A stretch of 64,000 nucleotides of DNA from Ascidia mentula. Taxonomy: Eukaryota; Chordata; Ascidiacea; Phlebobranchia; Ascidiidae. Shown one piece after another: positions 48,256-59,945 of this stretch. The notes beneath the pieces were generated by a model. It saw only the letters and a list, made by a program, of their open reading frames with translations, ran no database searches and was not told the DNA's origin. The first letter of the stretch is position 1. Each line of letters begins with the position of its first letter. A program made the translations under genes and the position numbers. The stretch spans positions 6,445,001-6,509,000 of the forward strand of contig OX387197.1 of assembly GCA_947561715.1 (NCBI GenBank). Direction: 5' to 3'.

Positions 48256-50769
48256 CTAGACACCGTTATTGTTTTTCGACGACACCCTGAAACAAAGTAT
48301 AAGCGATTACAATTTATTTCAGTCGTGTCTTGACAATCACACATGTTTCTACCATTGGTCATTTTATGAATACATTCTCATTTGAGTAAACACAGATATG
48401 GAAAATACACTAAACCACACATGCCACACGTGTTTTTTCAAACCGCACTTACTTGCCCAAATGTGCAAACACGTCTCCTGGGTACGTTCTGATCAGTTTG
48501 TTGCTTTTTTCTTTGCAACTATCTTGGCTCTCATGGTAACCGCATCGTTTGTTTCGCACAAAATCCCAGTATAACCAGTCGAGGGGTTTGGAATCCCAAA
48601 ATATGGCAACAAAGTGCGCAAACTCTCTTGTAGATTTGTAGTGGAATAACTTTCCGGCCCCTCCAACTTTGGTAAAGGAGCAGTACTCCCACGCTTTTGC
48701 CGGCTCTGACTCTGCAAACTGAAAAAGGTGGTCTGCGTTTGTCCCCCATTTCAGAGGCTTGTTCTTATTGAAAAGATAGGAAAGAGAGTTGTAACAAAGC
48801 GGAAACCCGTGAAAAATGGTTTACTATCAACATGAACAACTAAGACCCTCTGTACAACTAAGACAAAATGTACTGAGGCATTTGTTTTTATCTATGATTG
48901 CCGTTGCAATTGCATGTGAAAAGTACATGTCTGTGGTGGCGATAATGGGAAGAGATAGAGTATAAGAGATAAATGTTACTTAATTACCAATATAAGCTCA
49001 CAAAAAAAAACACATTACAAATCTTTTATTTGGGGCAGATGTGCTGCAGAAACCTGTTATACCTTTAATATTTCATCCATGTAATTGCTGGTAGCTTGAA
49101 CGTCGTCCTCCATCATAAGAAAATAGGTTGGATCCACATAGCGAATGGTGTAAGACATCAGAAATGCCATGTCCAGATTTTGTTTGGATCTCCACCGAAT
49201 TTTCTCCATCTTGTCACCAAAGTTTGGAACCAATTTTGATTCCCAATCTGGATAAAGATCCCGCGGAGGTCCAATAACCTTTTGCAATGAATTCAAATTT
49301 AAATTGATCAGTCCGGATACAAAGCAAAATTAATACAATCTATTGGTAAACAAACTGTATTAATAATTAAGTGCTTAACCAAAAATAACTACACTATATA
49401 TTTAATCTCGGCATACGTTATAGATATAGTTCTATAGCTGTAGCATTTGGCTCAAACATTTTGACAGGAAAGAACAAACGCAGCAAGTTAATGGACTTCT
49501 GTGTGCAGTGCGGTTCTGAATGTAAATATGACTGTTCCCGTTTTGTCGTATGTGATGGATGTCTGAACGTATTCAGCTTTTGCGATAGAAAAATTGCTCT
49601 AGTCAAGTCTTTTCGTCCAGGGTTGTTAAAAAACGTGTAACTATGGCCGAACATGCGAATTTCCAATTTGTTACCACACGAAATGTAATACGACGTTCCC
49701 ATAGACAAGGCGGTCCAAGTTTGTGAGCTTTCAGGCTACAACACGGTTAGTAAAACTAGACTCACCGAATTAACCAAAGAAGGGGCAACTAATGGAATTC
49801 TGCCAAAGCAACCTATACAAACTATACCAAAGATTTACCCCCCAGTAACATTTTGTACCATATTTTAAAATAAACACGAAACATTATATTTTAAAACAAG
49901 GTGGTTTATGAAAGTTTTGATGTTCAGCCCGGCGCAAGAAATCACATCGTGCAGGCGGCTCGCGGGGCAGCGTTTGTATTACCCCGGTCTGACACGCGAA
50001 GTTACAACTGATTTGGGCGGGCGATTGACAACAAACAGTCAAGCACCGACCCATATACTTTGAAGAAAACCTGATTCGTGCCCATGATATCCTGGTTTCA
50101 AATTCCGGTATTGTACAAAAAAAGTTTTAACTGTAATAAGGCGTCAGACAATTATTATTTGGAATAAGGCGTCAGACAATTAAGAAGTAGTGACGAACAT
50201 AATTTAGCTACCTTAGATATTCACAGGAGACCTGGTTCATAGGAGACCAGGATTAACAATTACACATTCAATGTTTCATTAAAACTTACTTCAATTATTC
50301 CGCGGTCAAATTCTTCTCGAAACTCAGCATATAAATGCTTTGCTTGATTTTCAAATTTGCTGAGCTTGTCATCGGCGAGATATATGACAAATACAGTGTT
50401 CTGTTTCTGTGTTTCTGTCAATGGATCAACCATGTAGCGCAGGGTCTTGTTGAGGTAGGATTCACCCTTTCTCATTACACTTGGTATGGCAATCAACATG
50501 TACGGGTTGTTTTTTGCCATTCCATATCTGTACTGCGGATAATATTCGCCAGCTGGTGACTTTGAATCTTCGACGGGCAGCTTGTTGCATTTGGAAACAT
50601 TTTCAGGCTGTACTGAGTCGTTTATTTTCTGACCATCCGTGAAGGTTAGAGAATTGTGTCGACGAATGTCACAGTTCGAATAATGGGAGGGCCTTTCCGA
50701 TACAAAAAGTATAATCACAAACAGTATGATCACAAAAACACACTGTGCTCTCAGAACATGACGTCTCAT
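48256..50769 (-). CDS. MGAT4-like N-acetylglucosaminyltransferase, copy B
   Basis: Exons 50769-50290, 49278-49063, 48718-48453 and 48286-48256 (minus) join into 330 residues. There is an N-terminal anchor (CVFVIILFVIILFV, about 10-23), then IPSVMRKGESYLNKTLRYM, IRWRSKQNLDMAFLMSY, MMEDDV at about 217-220, and KPLDWLYWDFVRNKRCGY. The frame ends VSSKNNNGV, so there is no lectin-like C-terminus. Exon lengths 480, 216 and 266 equal those of copy C, and introns and upstream DNA are also shared with C. The exon 2 acceptor at 49279/49278 was chosen by alignment to A and D, because the frame also runs open upstream of it. Type II Golgi GlcNAc-transferase by family. Confidence 0.82.
50017..50124 (+). 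repeat. tRNA-derived SINE-like repeat in intron 1 of copy B
   Basis: Contains acctgattcgtg, gatatcctggtttcaaattccgg and an A run. It is the same family as 4110-4235 and the same insertion as 55681-55800. Confidence 0.6.
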
Positions 50770-50881
50770 AATAAGTTTTTACAATCAGACTTCACCAGTA
50801 ACACCAATAACGACAATGGATGACGTTTGCACCGAGTATACTATAAACAAATGACCTTAAACTCAGGCTGATGCCCACTGC

Positions 50882-50995
50882 CGTCGTAAGCGCGCCGTGA
50901 GGGCCTCGATTCGACGGTTACTACCGTCCGATCAGTTGTTTGCCCACCGCGTCGGAGCGCCGTCGGAGAAGCATTCGGCGGCGCCGCTTACGACG
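50882..50995. repeat. GC-rich inverted-repeat segment
   Basis: A 114-bp GC-rich patch in AT-rich DNA, bounded by CGTCGTAAGCG (50882-50892) and CGCTTACGACG (50985-50995). It lies just upstream of copy B and is absent at the matching position of the copy C block, so it looks like a small insertion. Confidence 0.55.
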
Positions 50996-51532
50996 ATAGA
51001 AGTAAATCTAACGACCCTCAAAAATATAAATCATCTTATGGCACAGTGATTGCTTGAAGAATGCCCATTATTTACATTGTACTTGATGCTTAAGCACCTG
51101 TATTTTGGGATATTTATACATATTGCTGGTAACACCTATAGTTCTTTATCAAATTGACATATTTGTTGTTTACAGAAGAGAAAAAAAACAAAAAGTTATA
51201 TTTTCAAGCAGTTGGCAATGAAGTGAACCACTTAATAGTCTGGGAATTTGGTTGTTTTTCAAATAAAGTATTTTCTGTGTGAAGTAGTATCTCTTAATTT
51301 TATAAGGACCCACATTCGAAAACTAACAAATTATTTTTGTGAAAATAAAATTTCTTTTGAAAAGGTGAATAAATTTTGAATGCAACAACATTGTGGTTTT
51401 GGAGGTCTATCAATTATTTCTCTATTAACAAGATGCTTTGAAGTAGGATTGCACGGAAACTTTTAAAGTTACTGGAACTATAAATAAAACACACCGAAGC
51501 ACATGCGTAGCGTACGGTCGTACCAGTGTCCA

Positions 51533-51644
51533 TGCGGCATTAGCGGCGATTAGCGGCATTAGCTACATAAGCGGGCATTAGGTACATAAGCGGGCATTAG
51601 CGGCATCAGCGACATTAGCTACATAAGCGGGCATTAGCGCCATT
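51533..51644. repeat. Minisatellite of gcggcattag / acataagcggg units
   Basis: Imperfect tandem repeats built from gcggcattag and ctacataagcgggcattag, about 4 partial units in 112 bp. Confidence 0.75.
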
Positions 51645-53330
51645 GTGCATTTTAGAAACACCCCGTGTACATGCGCCGTCGCAGCGTCGTATCAGAGACG
51701 GTTTGCGATATCGGGCTAGGCGCGGGTATTTCCCGATCGTTGTCGTATTGTTAGCCATTGGGAATCACCTGTTGTATTTACCTGCTGGAGACTGTGTGAT
51801 GGTAACGTGACAATAAAAATAATGTGCTCATAGGGGGATGTCAATTGTTCATCAGCACTTGAATCACTATGATTTTGTGGTCGCCTGCCAGTGCAAGCCA
51901 TATTTTCTGAATCATTATCGTCGACAAAACTTTAAATGGTTTGCGTGATTACAATCGCCACAAAATCTTTTTTGGAACAGAACCGTGTTTTAATTCTTCA
52001 TTTCATCGTAACATTGCAACTTAGCAGCAGGACTGCATTACAGCTGTACGCACTAAAACGTAAATAAAAACACACACGTAGGTCTGACTGATGAATTCTG
52101 CATATTGTCTATGTAGATGATCATATTTCTAGCGCTGTTTCAAGAATTTTGTGATCATTTTGGTTCAAAATCAAGTGTGACAAGACACCGAAATTCGACA
52201 ACAAGCTAAGGCTACAATAAACTGACTTTCGTATTTGTCTCAGAAGCCACGAACATATTGTACGGTTGATAACGAAGCACATATCTATTTGAAGAGCGGT
52301 CTGTTATAAATTACACAGTTTTCTTCATGGCGCGCGCAGGGTTGAACTGTTCAATATGAGTCAATATCGCCTCAGTTAATTGATTTCGTTCAAAAGCACA
52401 CTGCACCAGTGGGATGTGACGTCTCATAATGAGTTTGTTTCAAGTTTGTTCAGTTAGACATAAACTTAAAGCGGATTTCCCCTAAAGGATTAAACATTTA
52501 AATTCACGCACTATGGCAACAAAAGTTTCTGACTGCAGCCAGGGAAATACCCGTTACCCTTAAAAACAGGCGGCTCTCTAGTGGCCACACGACGGTATAA
52601 TTAAGTACCATGCGTAAAGCGTTGTGAAGCTTGTATTTACCAAGCACTTAATTCTGTGTCCGCGTATTCATGAAATACATTGCCATATGGAAAAAATGCA
52701 GTATAGCTTGCCTAAAATGAGTCAAAAAAACTTGGAACAATTTTGTGGAAGCATTTAATTTGTACGTGTTAGCTTTAAGCATTGGTCTTTTTCAAATTAT
52801 CTAAACAAGACATTAAAGCTAAGCTAGACTTTCTGTGGTTATGACTATAACTGTTAGTATCTCTACATAAGGTAATGGTTCGCACCGTCATAATCGATAC
52901 AGAAGGTAGTTTTTTAATTTTTTTTGAATAATGCTTTACTTTTCATAGTAAAATCACATTTTTTGTCGGTGAATTGCATTAAAGCTGTCTTCGTTACGTG
53001 CGTTTGACGAACCGTGAAGTAGATTACATGTTCAAAACGAGCAAGTGTGACGTCTCGAGATCCGCGGTGTTCCTCTGATTCTGTAAACTATTTGATTCAG
53101 TAAAGATTGCCGAATGTGTTTTTTAGCAGCAGACTACCGTGTGATATTTCGGATATGCTGAACAATATTAAAAGCAATATCGCGTGACAGCAAACAAAAA
53201 CTTTAAATTTTCTAGAATTTGCGGTGGGCTTTTGAAAAACGATGCTGCCAACTCGATAAGTCACTGTGGATTATTATGATTCCATGAATTTTCCTTGGGT
53301 TCCCTGAAACCCCCTAGAAATCGTGGACGT

Positions 53331-56300
53331 TTACTCAGGTGACTTCGGTTTCTTGGAGTCAATCTTGTGGTTGTTATCGACACTGGTTTTCGACGACACT
53401 CTGAAACAAATTACAACAAATTGACGACTTTTGTTGCAGTTACACTTATACGGTTTATCACACCAATGAATTTATAAATACATTATCATTGTCACGCTTT
53501 TTTTTCTATTTTTTATCATCTGATTTTTAATTTTAATAATTATAGTTCTTCCGATATGTAGGCATTAAAATAGCCTTTCATCAACTGTTAGTAAAGGTAG
53601 ATATCCTTATCACAAAAGCAAATTTATTTTTATGTGGTAGATCATTAACGCGGTCCATGTGGCAAATTAATCCAGCCACGAATAATTGTCACGTGGTTTG
53701 TCTTAAACAAGTTTCCCTAATATAGTGTTGCGGAGAGTTGTAAATTGCGCCTTCCCTACATTCGTTATGCTGGCCGATCCACAGATTAACGACTATACAT
53801 TAAATTCTCCAGGAGAACAAAAACGCCAAGGACCTTGTGAAGTATAACACAACCTTTTGTTAAATTTTTGTTAACCTTTAAAGTCTTCTTTTAAACCGCA
53901 CTTACTTGCCCAAATGCACGAACAAGTCCCCTGGGTACTTTCTGATTAGTTTGTTGCTTTTTTCTTTGCAACTATCTTGGCTCTCATTGTAACCGCATCG
54001 TTTGTTTCGCACAAAATCCCAGTATAACCAGTCGAGGGGTTTGGAATCCCAAAATATGGCAACAAATTGAGCAAACTCTCTTGCAGATTTGTGGTGGAAT
54101 AACTTTCCGGCCCCTCCAACTTTGGTAAAGGAGCAGTACTCCCACGTTTTTGCCGGCTCTGACTCTGCAAACTGAAAAAGATTTTCTAAGATTGTCACCA
54201 TTCAAAAATTTGAAAGAGAGTTGTAACAAAGCAGAAACCTGTGAAAACGTTTTGCTATCAACTTGAACAACAAAATCCGTGTAAAACTGCTAACAAAACA
54301 CACTACAAATTTTTAGTTTGGGGCAGATGTTCTACAGAAACCTGTTTAAATTATACCTTTAATATTTCATTCATGTAATTGTTTGTAGCTTGAACGTCGT
54401 CCTCCATCATAAGAAAATAGGTTGGATCCAAATAGCGAATGGTGTAAGACATCAGGAATGCCATGTCCAGGTTTTGTTTTGATCGCCACCGAATTTGCTC
54501 TATCTTGTCACCAAAGTTTGGAACCAATTTTGATTCCCAATTGGGATAAAGTTCTCGAGGAGGTCCAATAACCTTTTGCAATGAATCAATATTTAAATTG
54601 ATCAATCCGGATACAAAGCAAATACAATCTACTCGTAAACAAACTGTATTAATAATTAAGTGCTTAACCAAAAATAACCACACTATATATTTAATCTCGG
54701 CATTCAAAACCTGTCGTGTTCGGTTTTACGCATGCGTGACATCGTGATGTCATTCGACATTAGGTATAGAATGTTATGAAACGAGTAATAATGTAGCTAA
54801 CCCGCACATGGTGAAAGCAACAAAGCGTGTAATCATCGGTGAAGCCATTTGACCATATATGCCTCAATTTGTCTGAACATTAGTTTCAATATTAAACATT
54901 ACAATATCAAGTCATTGTATATATGTCACTTGTAACACTTTATTGGTAATTTTTCCTTCTTTCTTACTATACTCAAGGTGATTATAGCGGAATATCTTCA
55001 ACAAGAAACAGTGGTCCTAAAATCTCCACATGGATTCCAGACATATACGCTATAGCTATGGTTCTATAGCTGTAGCATTTGGCTCAAACATTTTGACAAA
55101 AAACAACGAACGCAGCAAGTTAATGGACTTCTGTGTGCAGTGCGGTTCTGAATGTAAATATGACTGTTTCCGTTTTGTCGTATGTGATGGATGTCTGAAC
55201 GTATTCAGCTTTTACGATAGAAAAATCGCTCTAGTCGAGTCTTTTCGTCAAGGGTTGTTAAAAAACGTGTAACTATGGCCGAACATGCGAATTCCCAATT
55301 TGTTACCACACGAAATGTAATACGACGTTCCCATAGGCAAGGCGATCCAAGTTTGTGAGCTTTCGGGCCACAACACGTTTTAAACGTAATTTGGCCAACC
55401 AAAAGTAGTAAAACTGGACTCCTCGAATTAACTAAGGAAACTGCAACTAATGGAATTCTGCCAAAGCAAGATATACTACCTACACCAAGGTAGTGTAGAT
55501 TTACCACCCAGTAACATTTTGTACCATATTTAAAAATAAACACGAAAAATGTTTCGATATAATGATATCTTAAGACAAGGTGGTTTATGAAAGTTTTGAT
55601 GTTCACTGCCCGGCGCAAGAAATCACATCGTGAAACGGCTTTGTTTGGGTTATCCCGGTCTGACACGCGAAGGTACAACTGATTTGGGCGGGCGATTGAC
55701 AACAAACGTCAAGCGCCGACCCCAATACTTTGAAGAAAACCTGATCGGGATTCGTGCCAAGGACATCCTGGGTTGAAATTCCGGTGTTGTAGAAAAAAAG
55801 TTTTAGCTGATTTGAAATAAGACGAACATAATTTGGCTACAAGCGTCACATCCTTAGATAAAATAGTTTACAGGAGACCAGGGTTAACAATCACACAAAG
55901 TCCATGCAAAATTTCTTTGAAACTTACTTCAATTATTCCGCGGTCAAATTCCTCTCGAAACTCAGCATATAAATGCTTTGTTTGATTTTCAAATATGCTG
56001 AGCTTGTCATCGGCGAGATATATGACAAATACAGTGTTCTGTTTCTGAGTTTCCGTCAGTGGATCAACCATGTAGCGCAGGGTCTTGTTGAGGTAGGATT
56101 CACCCTTTCGCAGTACACTTGGTATGGCAATCAACATGTACGGATTGATTTTTGCCATTCCATATCTGTACTGCGGATAGTATTCGCCAGCTGGTGACTT
56201 TGAATCTTCGACGGGCAGCTTGTTGCATTTGGAAACATTTTCAGACTGTACTGAGTCGTTTATTTTCTGACTATCCGAGAAGGTTAGAGAATTGTGTCGA

Positions 56301-56407
56301 CGAATGTCACAGTTCGAATAATGGAAGTTCCTTTCCGACACAAAAAGTATAATCACAAACAGTATGATCACAAAAACACACTGTGCTCTCAGAACATGAC
56401 GTCTCAT
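53331..56407 (-). CDS. MGAT4-like N-acetylglucosaminyltransferase, copy C
   Basis: Exons 56407-55928, 54572-54357, 54171-53906 and 53400-53331 (minus) join into 343 residues. There is an N-terminal anchor (CVFVIILFVIILFV), IPSVLRKGESYLNKTLRYM, IRWRSKQNLDMAFLMSY, MMEDDV at about 217-220, and KPLDWLYWDFVRNKRCGY. The tail is longer than in copy B because the last exon reads on to KIDSKKPKSPE. Otherwise it is very close to B, sharing introns and 5' flank; intron 1 has an extra segment near 54704-55040. A type II Golgi GlcNAc-transferase by family, again without the C-terminal lectin-like domain. The frame is intact. Confidence 0.82.
55681..55800 (+). repeat. tRNA-derived SINE-like repeat in intron 1 of copy C
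   Basis: Contains acctgatcgggattcgtg and gacatcctgggttgaaattc followed by an A run. It is the same insertion as 50017-50124 in copy B, so it entered before the block duplicated. Confidence 0.6.
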
Positions 56408-57799
56408 AATAAGTTTTTACAATCAGACTTCACCAGTAACACCAATAACGACTAATGATGACATTTGCACCAAGTATACTATAAACAAATGACCTGCAAT
56501 TAGACTTCACCAGTAACAACAGTAACGACAATGGATGACGTTTGTACGAAGTATACTGTAAACAAATGACCTTAAATTCATGCAAACACGTAGATTAAAG
56601 CTGAAGCCTGGGTTAACCTGTTGTGTTCGCCTGCTGGAGACTGTGTGATGGCCACGTGACCATACAAATAATGTGCACATAGGGGCATGTCAGTTGTTCA
56701 TCAGCACTTAAATCACTATGATTTTGTGGTCGCCTGCCAGTGGAAACCATGTTTTCTGATACATAATCGTCGAAAAAAATGCATCGTCTGAAAAGTGGCA
56801 CTGGAACTTGTACAAAAGCATTTAGTTAGATAAAAGTCTAATGCTTTGCATTATATTTTGGCATTTGTATTCTGATTAACTAATCAACCAGCCCACAAAA
56901 TTTGACTCAAAAACCTTTTCTTCGTAATTACTTCAAGCTATTCAAGTATGGATAAACGTTTAATAAAGCTATAGTTGCATAACTTGGAATTAATGGTTTG
57001 CGTGGTTGCGATCGCCTAAAAGTTCATTTCATCTTAACATTACAGCAGCAGGACTGCATTACAACTGTACGCACTAAAACGTAAATAAAAACACACACGT
57101 AGGTTTGTCTGATTAATTCTGCATAGCGTCAATGTAGATCATATCATATATATAGGGCTGTTTCCGGTACTTAACGTGCTATTACTAAGGCAATGACTTC
57201 AACATATAGTAAGGATTTTATGGTCACTTAGAAAAGTCTCTGCTGCTAGAAAATGTCATTTCGCTACGAGTTGAAACGGTAAGGGCGTTACCGCGATAAT
57301 CTGTCAATCGTTACATATATATATTCACTTGGTATAGATTTCGTAAACCGAAACATTTCGTCGTTTTTATGTCCTTCAAGCCGAAACGAACCACCAGAAA
57401 GTTTGCTGTATATATCTACATAGCTAAGTGTGTTCTTCGTGCACTTTTGGTACATTTGGTGGACCTATGGCGCCGTGTAAACTTTATGTATGTAAGAATC
57501 GCAATCGGTGCGATATACAAACATCTGTTCACGTCCAGCATGGGCTTGCAATATATGCGGACTTTGGATCAATTGAACAAGGTAGTAAAATTTCTCCCAT
57601 TGGTCAGGTGACTTGCGGTTTGCGGAGTTATTTGAATTTGTAAAATGCTCCTTCACTACAGAATGTAAGTGCCAACTTTATTAGCAAAGAACTAGAAGCA
57701 GATGCTTTGAGCATCTTAATAAGCAATTACAACAGAATCAGTTTATAAGTTTTGTTGTTCCTTTGCTGGACTACAAACACTTTGGTTTCTTTTTCCGCT
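56408..57799. other. Spacer between MGAT4-like copies C and D
   Basis: The first part matches the upstream DNA of copy B. Near 56420-56560 there is also a local tandem duplication (acttcaccagtaacaac, tatactataaacaaatgacct). No gene is recognised; the plus ORFs at 57369-57643 have no domain. Confidence 0.5.
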
Positions 57800-59945
57800 T
57801 CAATTGATGCCGAAGCTGGTCCTCGAAGATACTCTAAGATAAAAAATAAACGGTGTGTGTAAAATGAAATTGTACTATTGTACTGTGCGCTGCAGACAGT
57901 GCAGTTAATTACTAATTAACGGCTCATTTGCTTCCGCACGAATTGGACATAATATGATTTACTAGCTATATGTTTTAAAATATGCTGCTATATTCCTTTG
58001 CAATACCACACAGCCCAACAATGGGTAATGGCAATAAAAATACGATTTGATTAAAGTAAATTCATTTTTTCATCAATAAAAGCTTGTGTATAGTTACTCT
58101 TAAACAGGGTGCAACATGTTTTTGTTTGTCAGTTAGCACAAAAACAAATCTGTTCGCATGTTGGTTAGGCCGACTTACTTGCCCAAATGCACGAACAAGT
58201 CTCCTGGGTAGCCTCTGATCAGTTTGTTGCTTTTTTCCTTACAAATTTCCTGACTTTCAATATACCCGCATCGTTTGTTCCGCACGAAATCCCAAAGCAG
58301 CCAGTCGAGGGGTTTCGCATCCCAAAACATGGAAACGAATTTCGCGAACTCTCTGGTAGATTTGTAGTGGAATAACTTTCCGGCCCCTCCCACTGAAGTG
58401 AAGGAACAGTACTCCCACGTTTTCGCAGGCTGTGCCTCTGCAAACTAAACAAAGAATCTTGTGTGGTGATCTTTGCTTCTTTTTTCAATATAAACCTAAA
58501 CTGGTTGGGAAAGTTACTCGATTAGCTGGTAGGACCTATATAGGTTTGGAGAAGCGATAGCCCCTTTTGTAAATACCAGCCATTGCGACTGAACCATGTG
58601 GATGTACAAATTTTTTTATCGTAAGTGTGGATATAAACGAATTATTTGTCCTAACACGTAGCGCATATTTACAAGGAAGACGTTCTACATAAATATGTCA
58701 TATAACGTAAAATGCCGACGCTCTTTTACCTTTAATATTTCGCTCATGTAATTGCTTGTAGCTTGAACGTCGTCCTCCATCATCAAAAAATAGGTTGGAT
58801 CCAAATAGCGAATGGTGTAAGACATCAGAAATGCCATGTCCAGATTTTGTTTCGATCTCCACCGAATTTGCTCTATCTTGTCACCAAAGTTTGGAACCAA
58901 TTTGGTTTCCCAATTTGGATGGAGTTCCCGCGGAGGTCCAACAATCTGTTACAAAACAGTGTTCACTGTGTACATGTAGTATTTATATATGTGCATCATA
59001 TTGTTGTTTTGTATATGCACATATATTGTTACGTTGTTTTCAGTAAAATAAAATTGTTATAGCAGGCACCGAGACAGACAAGTTTTGCGATAGAAAGGAT
59101 TTTTAAAATAACAGTCAGTATCAAAATGATCTTTTTCAACTTTCTTGACGCAGTTGACGCATTGAGGGCCATTATTTCATCCGAAATGTCATTGAACAAG
59201 GTCGTTGTCGACTGTCGATCGATAGTTATTTATTTATTTATTTACGATACGCTTGAATAATTTTAGCCATGAAAACGCAAGTTAATTTTGGCCATTTCAA
59301 TTTGGTCGACTTTGAGCGAGTACTTTATCCGAGTTAAAAGCGGCTATGGAAACGAAGTATTTGTAATTCAGTTATGATTTTACCAAATTCAAAGTTACCC
59401 CACACCTTTGCAGATTACAATTGGGTGGAGATTCTGCTTCAATAATGCAATAATGCCTTTGTACTTACTTCAATTATTCCGCTATCAAATTCTTCTCGAA
59501 ACTCAGCATATAACTGCTTTGTTTGATTTTCAAATATGCTGAGCTTGTCATCGGCGAGATATATGACAAATACAGTGTTCTGTTTCTGAGTTTCTGTCAG
59601 TGGATCAACCATGTAGCGCAGTGTCTTGTTGAGGTAGAATTCACCCTTTCTCATTACACTTGGTATGGCAATCAACATGTACGGGTTGTTTTTTGCCATT
59701 CCATATCTGTACTGCGGATAATATTCGTCTAATCTCTTGTCACCGTTGAAACTTTGAACGGTGTTTTCTGTGTGGTTGCTCTGGGCAAAATAGGAATGTT
59801 GTCTATAAAGGCTAAAATCTGCATCTAGGTACCTTTCCATAATTAACATGGAAATCAGCAAAAATACACCAACCGCCACCACCACAGGTACATAACTATT
59901 CATTGTCGTTTGTATGCAAAGCTTGTGCGTTTTCTGTCGGTGCAA
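57800..59945 (-). CDS. MGAT4-like N-acetylglucosaminyltransferase, copy D
   Basis: Exons 59945-59469, 58945-58730, 58444-58179 and 57833-57800 (minus) join into 330 residues. The membrane anchor is VPVVVAVGVFLLISMLIM. A second Met at residue 15 (MNSYVP) directly before it is an alternative start. The catalytic region reads IPSVMRKGEFYLNKTLRYM, IRWRSKQNLDMAFLMSY, MMEDDV at about 216-219, and KPLDWLLWDFVRNKRCGY. The end is VSSRTSFGIN, resembling the tail of copy A (VSSRSSFGIDDESVSP). The N-terminal stem region is unlike those of A, B and C, and the introns are unrelated to B and C, so D and A are the older members. Type II Golgi GlcNAc-transferase by family, without the lectin-like C-terminus. 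Confidence 0.82.

Larger units (their letters stand above)
48250..52110. repeat. Segmental duplication containing MGAT4-like copy B
   Basis: Exons, introns and upstream DNA match the copy C block (53325-57140). Shared non-coding pieces include 49430-49740 with 55060-55380, the SINE at 50017 with 55681, 51720-51900 with 56620-56800, and 52020-52110 with 57045-57130. The borders are approximate. Confidence 0.75.
50770..53330. other. Spacer between MGAT4-like copies B and C
   Basis: Holds the GC-rich inverted repeat, a minisatellite and upstream DNA shared with copy C. No gene recognised. Confidence 0.5.
53325..57140. repeat. Segmental duplication containing MGAT4-like copy C
   Basis: Partner of the copy B block (48250-52110), in direct orientation. 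It differs by small indels, an extra segment in intron 1 (about 54704-55040) and the lack of the GC-rich inverted repeat and minisatellite upstream. Confidence 0.75.

Noticed and set aside
55030-55272. Cysteine-rich 80-residue frame in MGAT4 copy C intron 1
   Set aside because: The matching DNA in copy B (49430-49640) does not keep an equivalent frame from a start codon, and it lies within an intron shared through block duplication.
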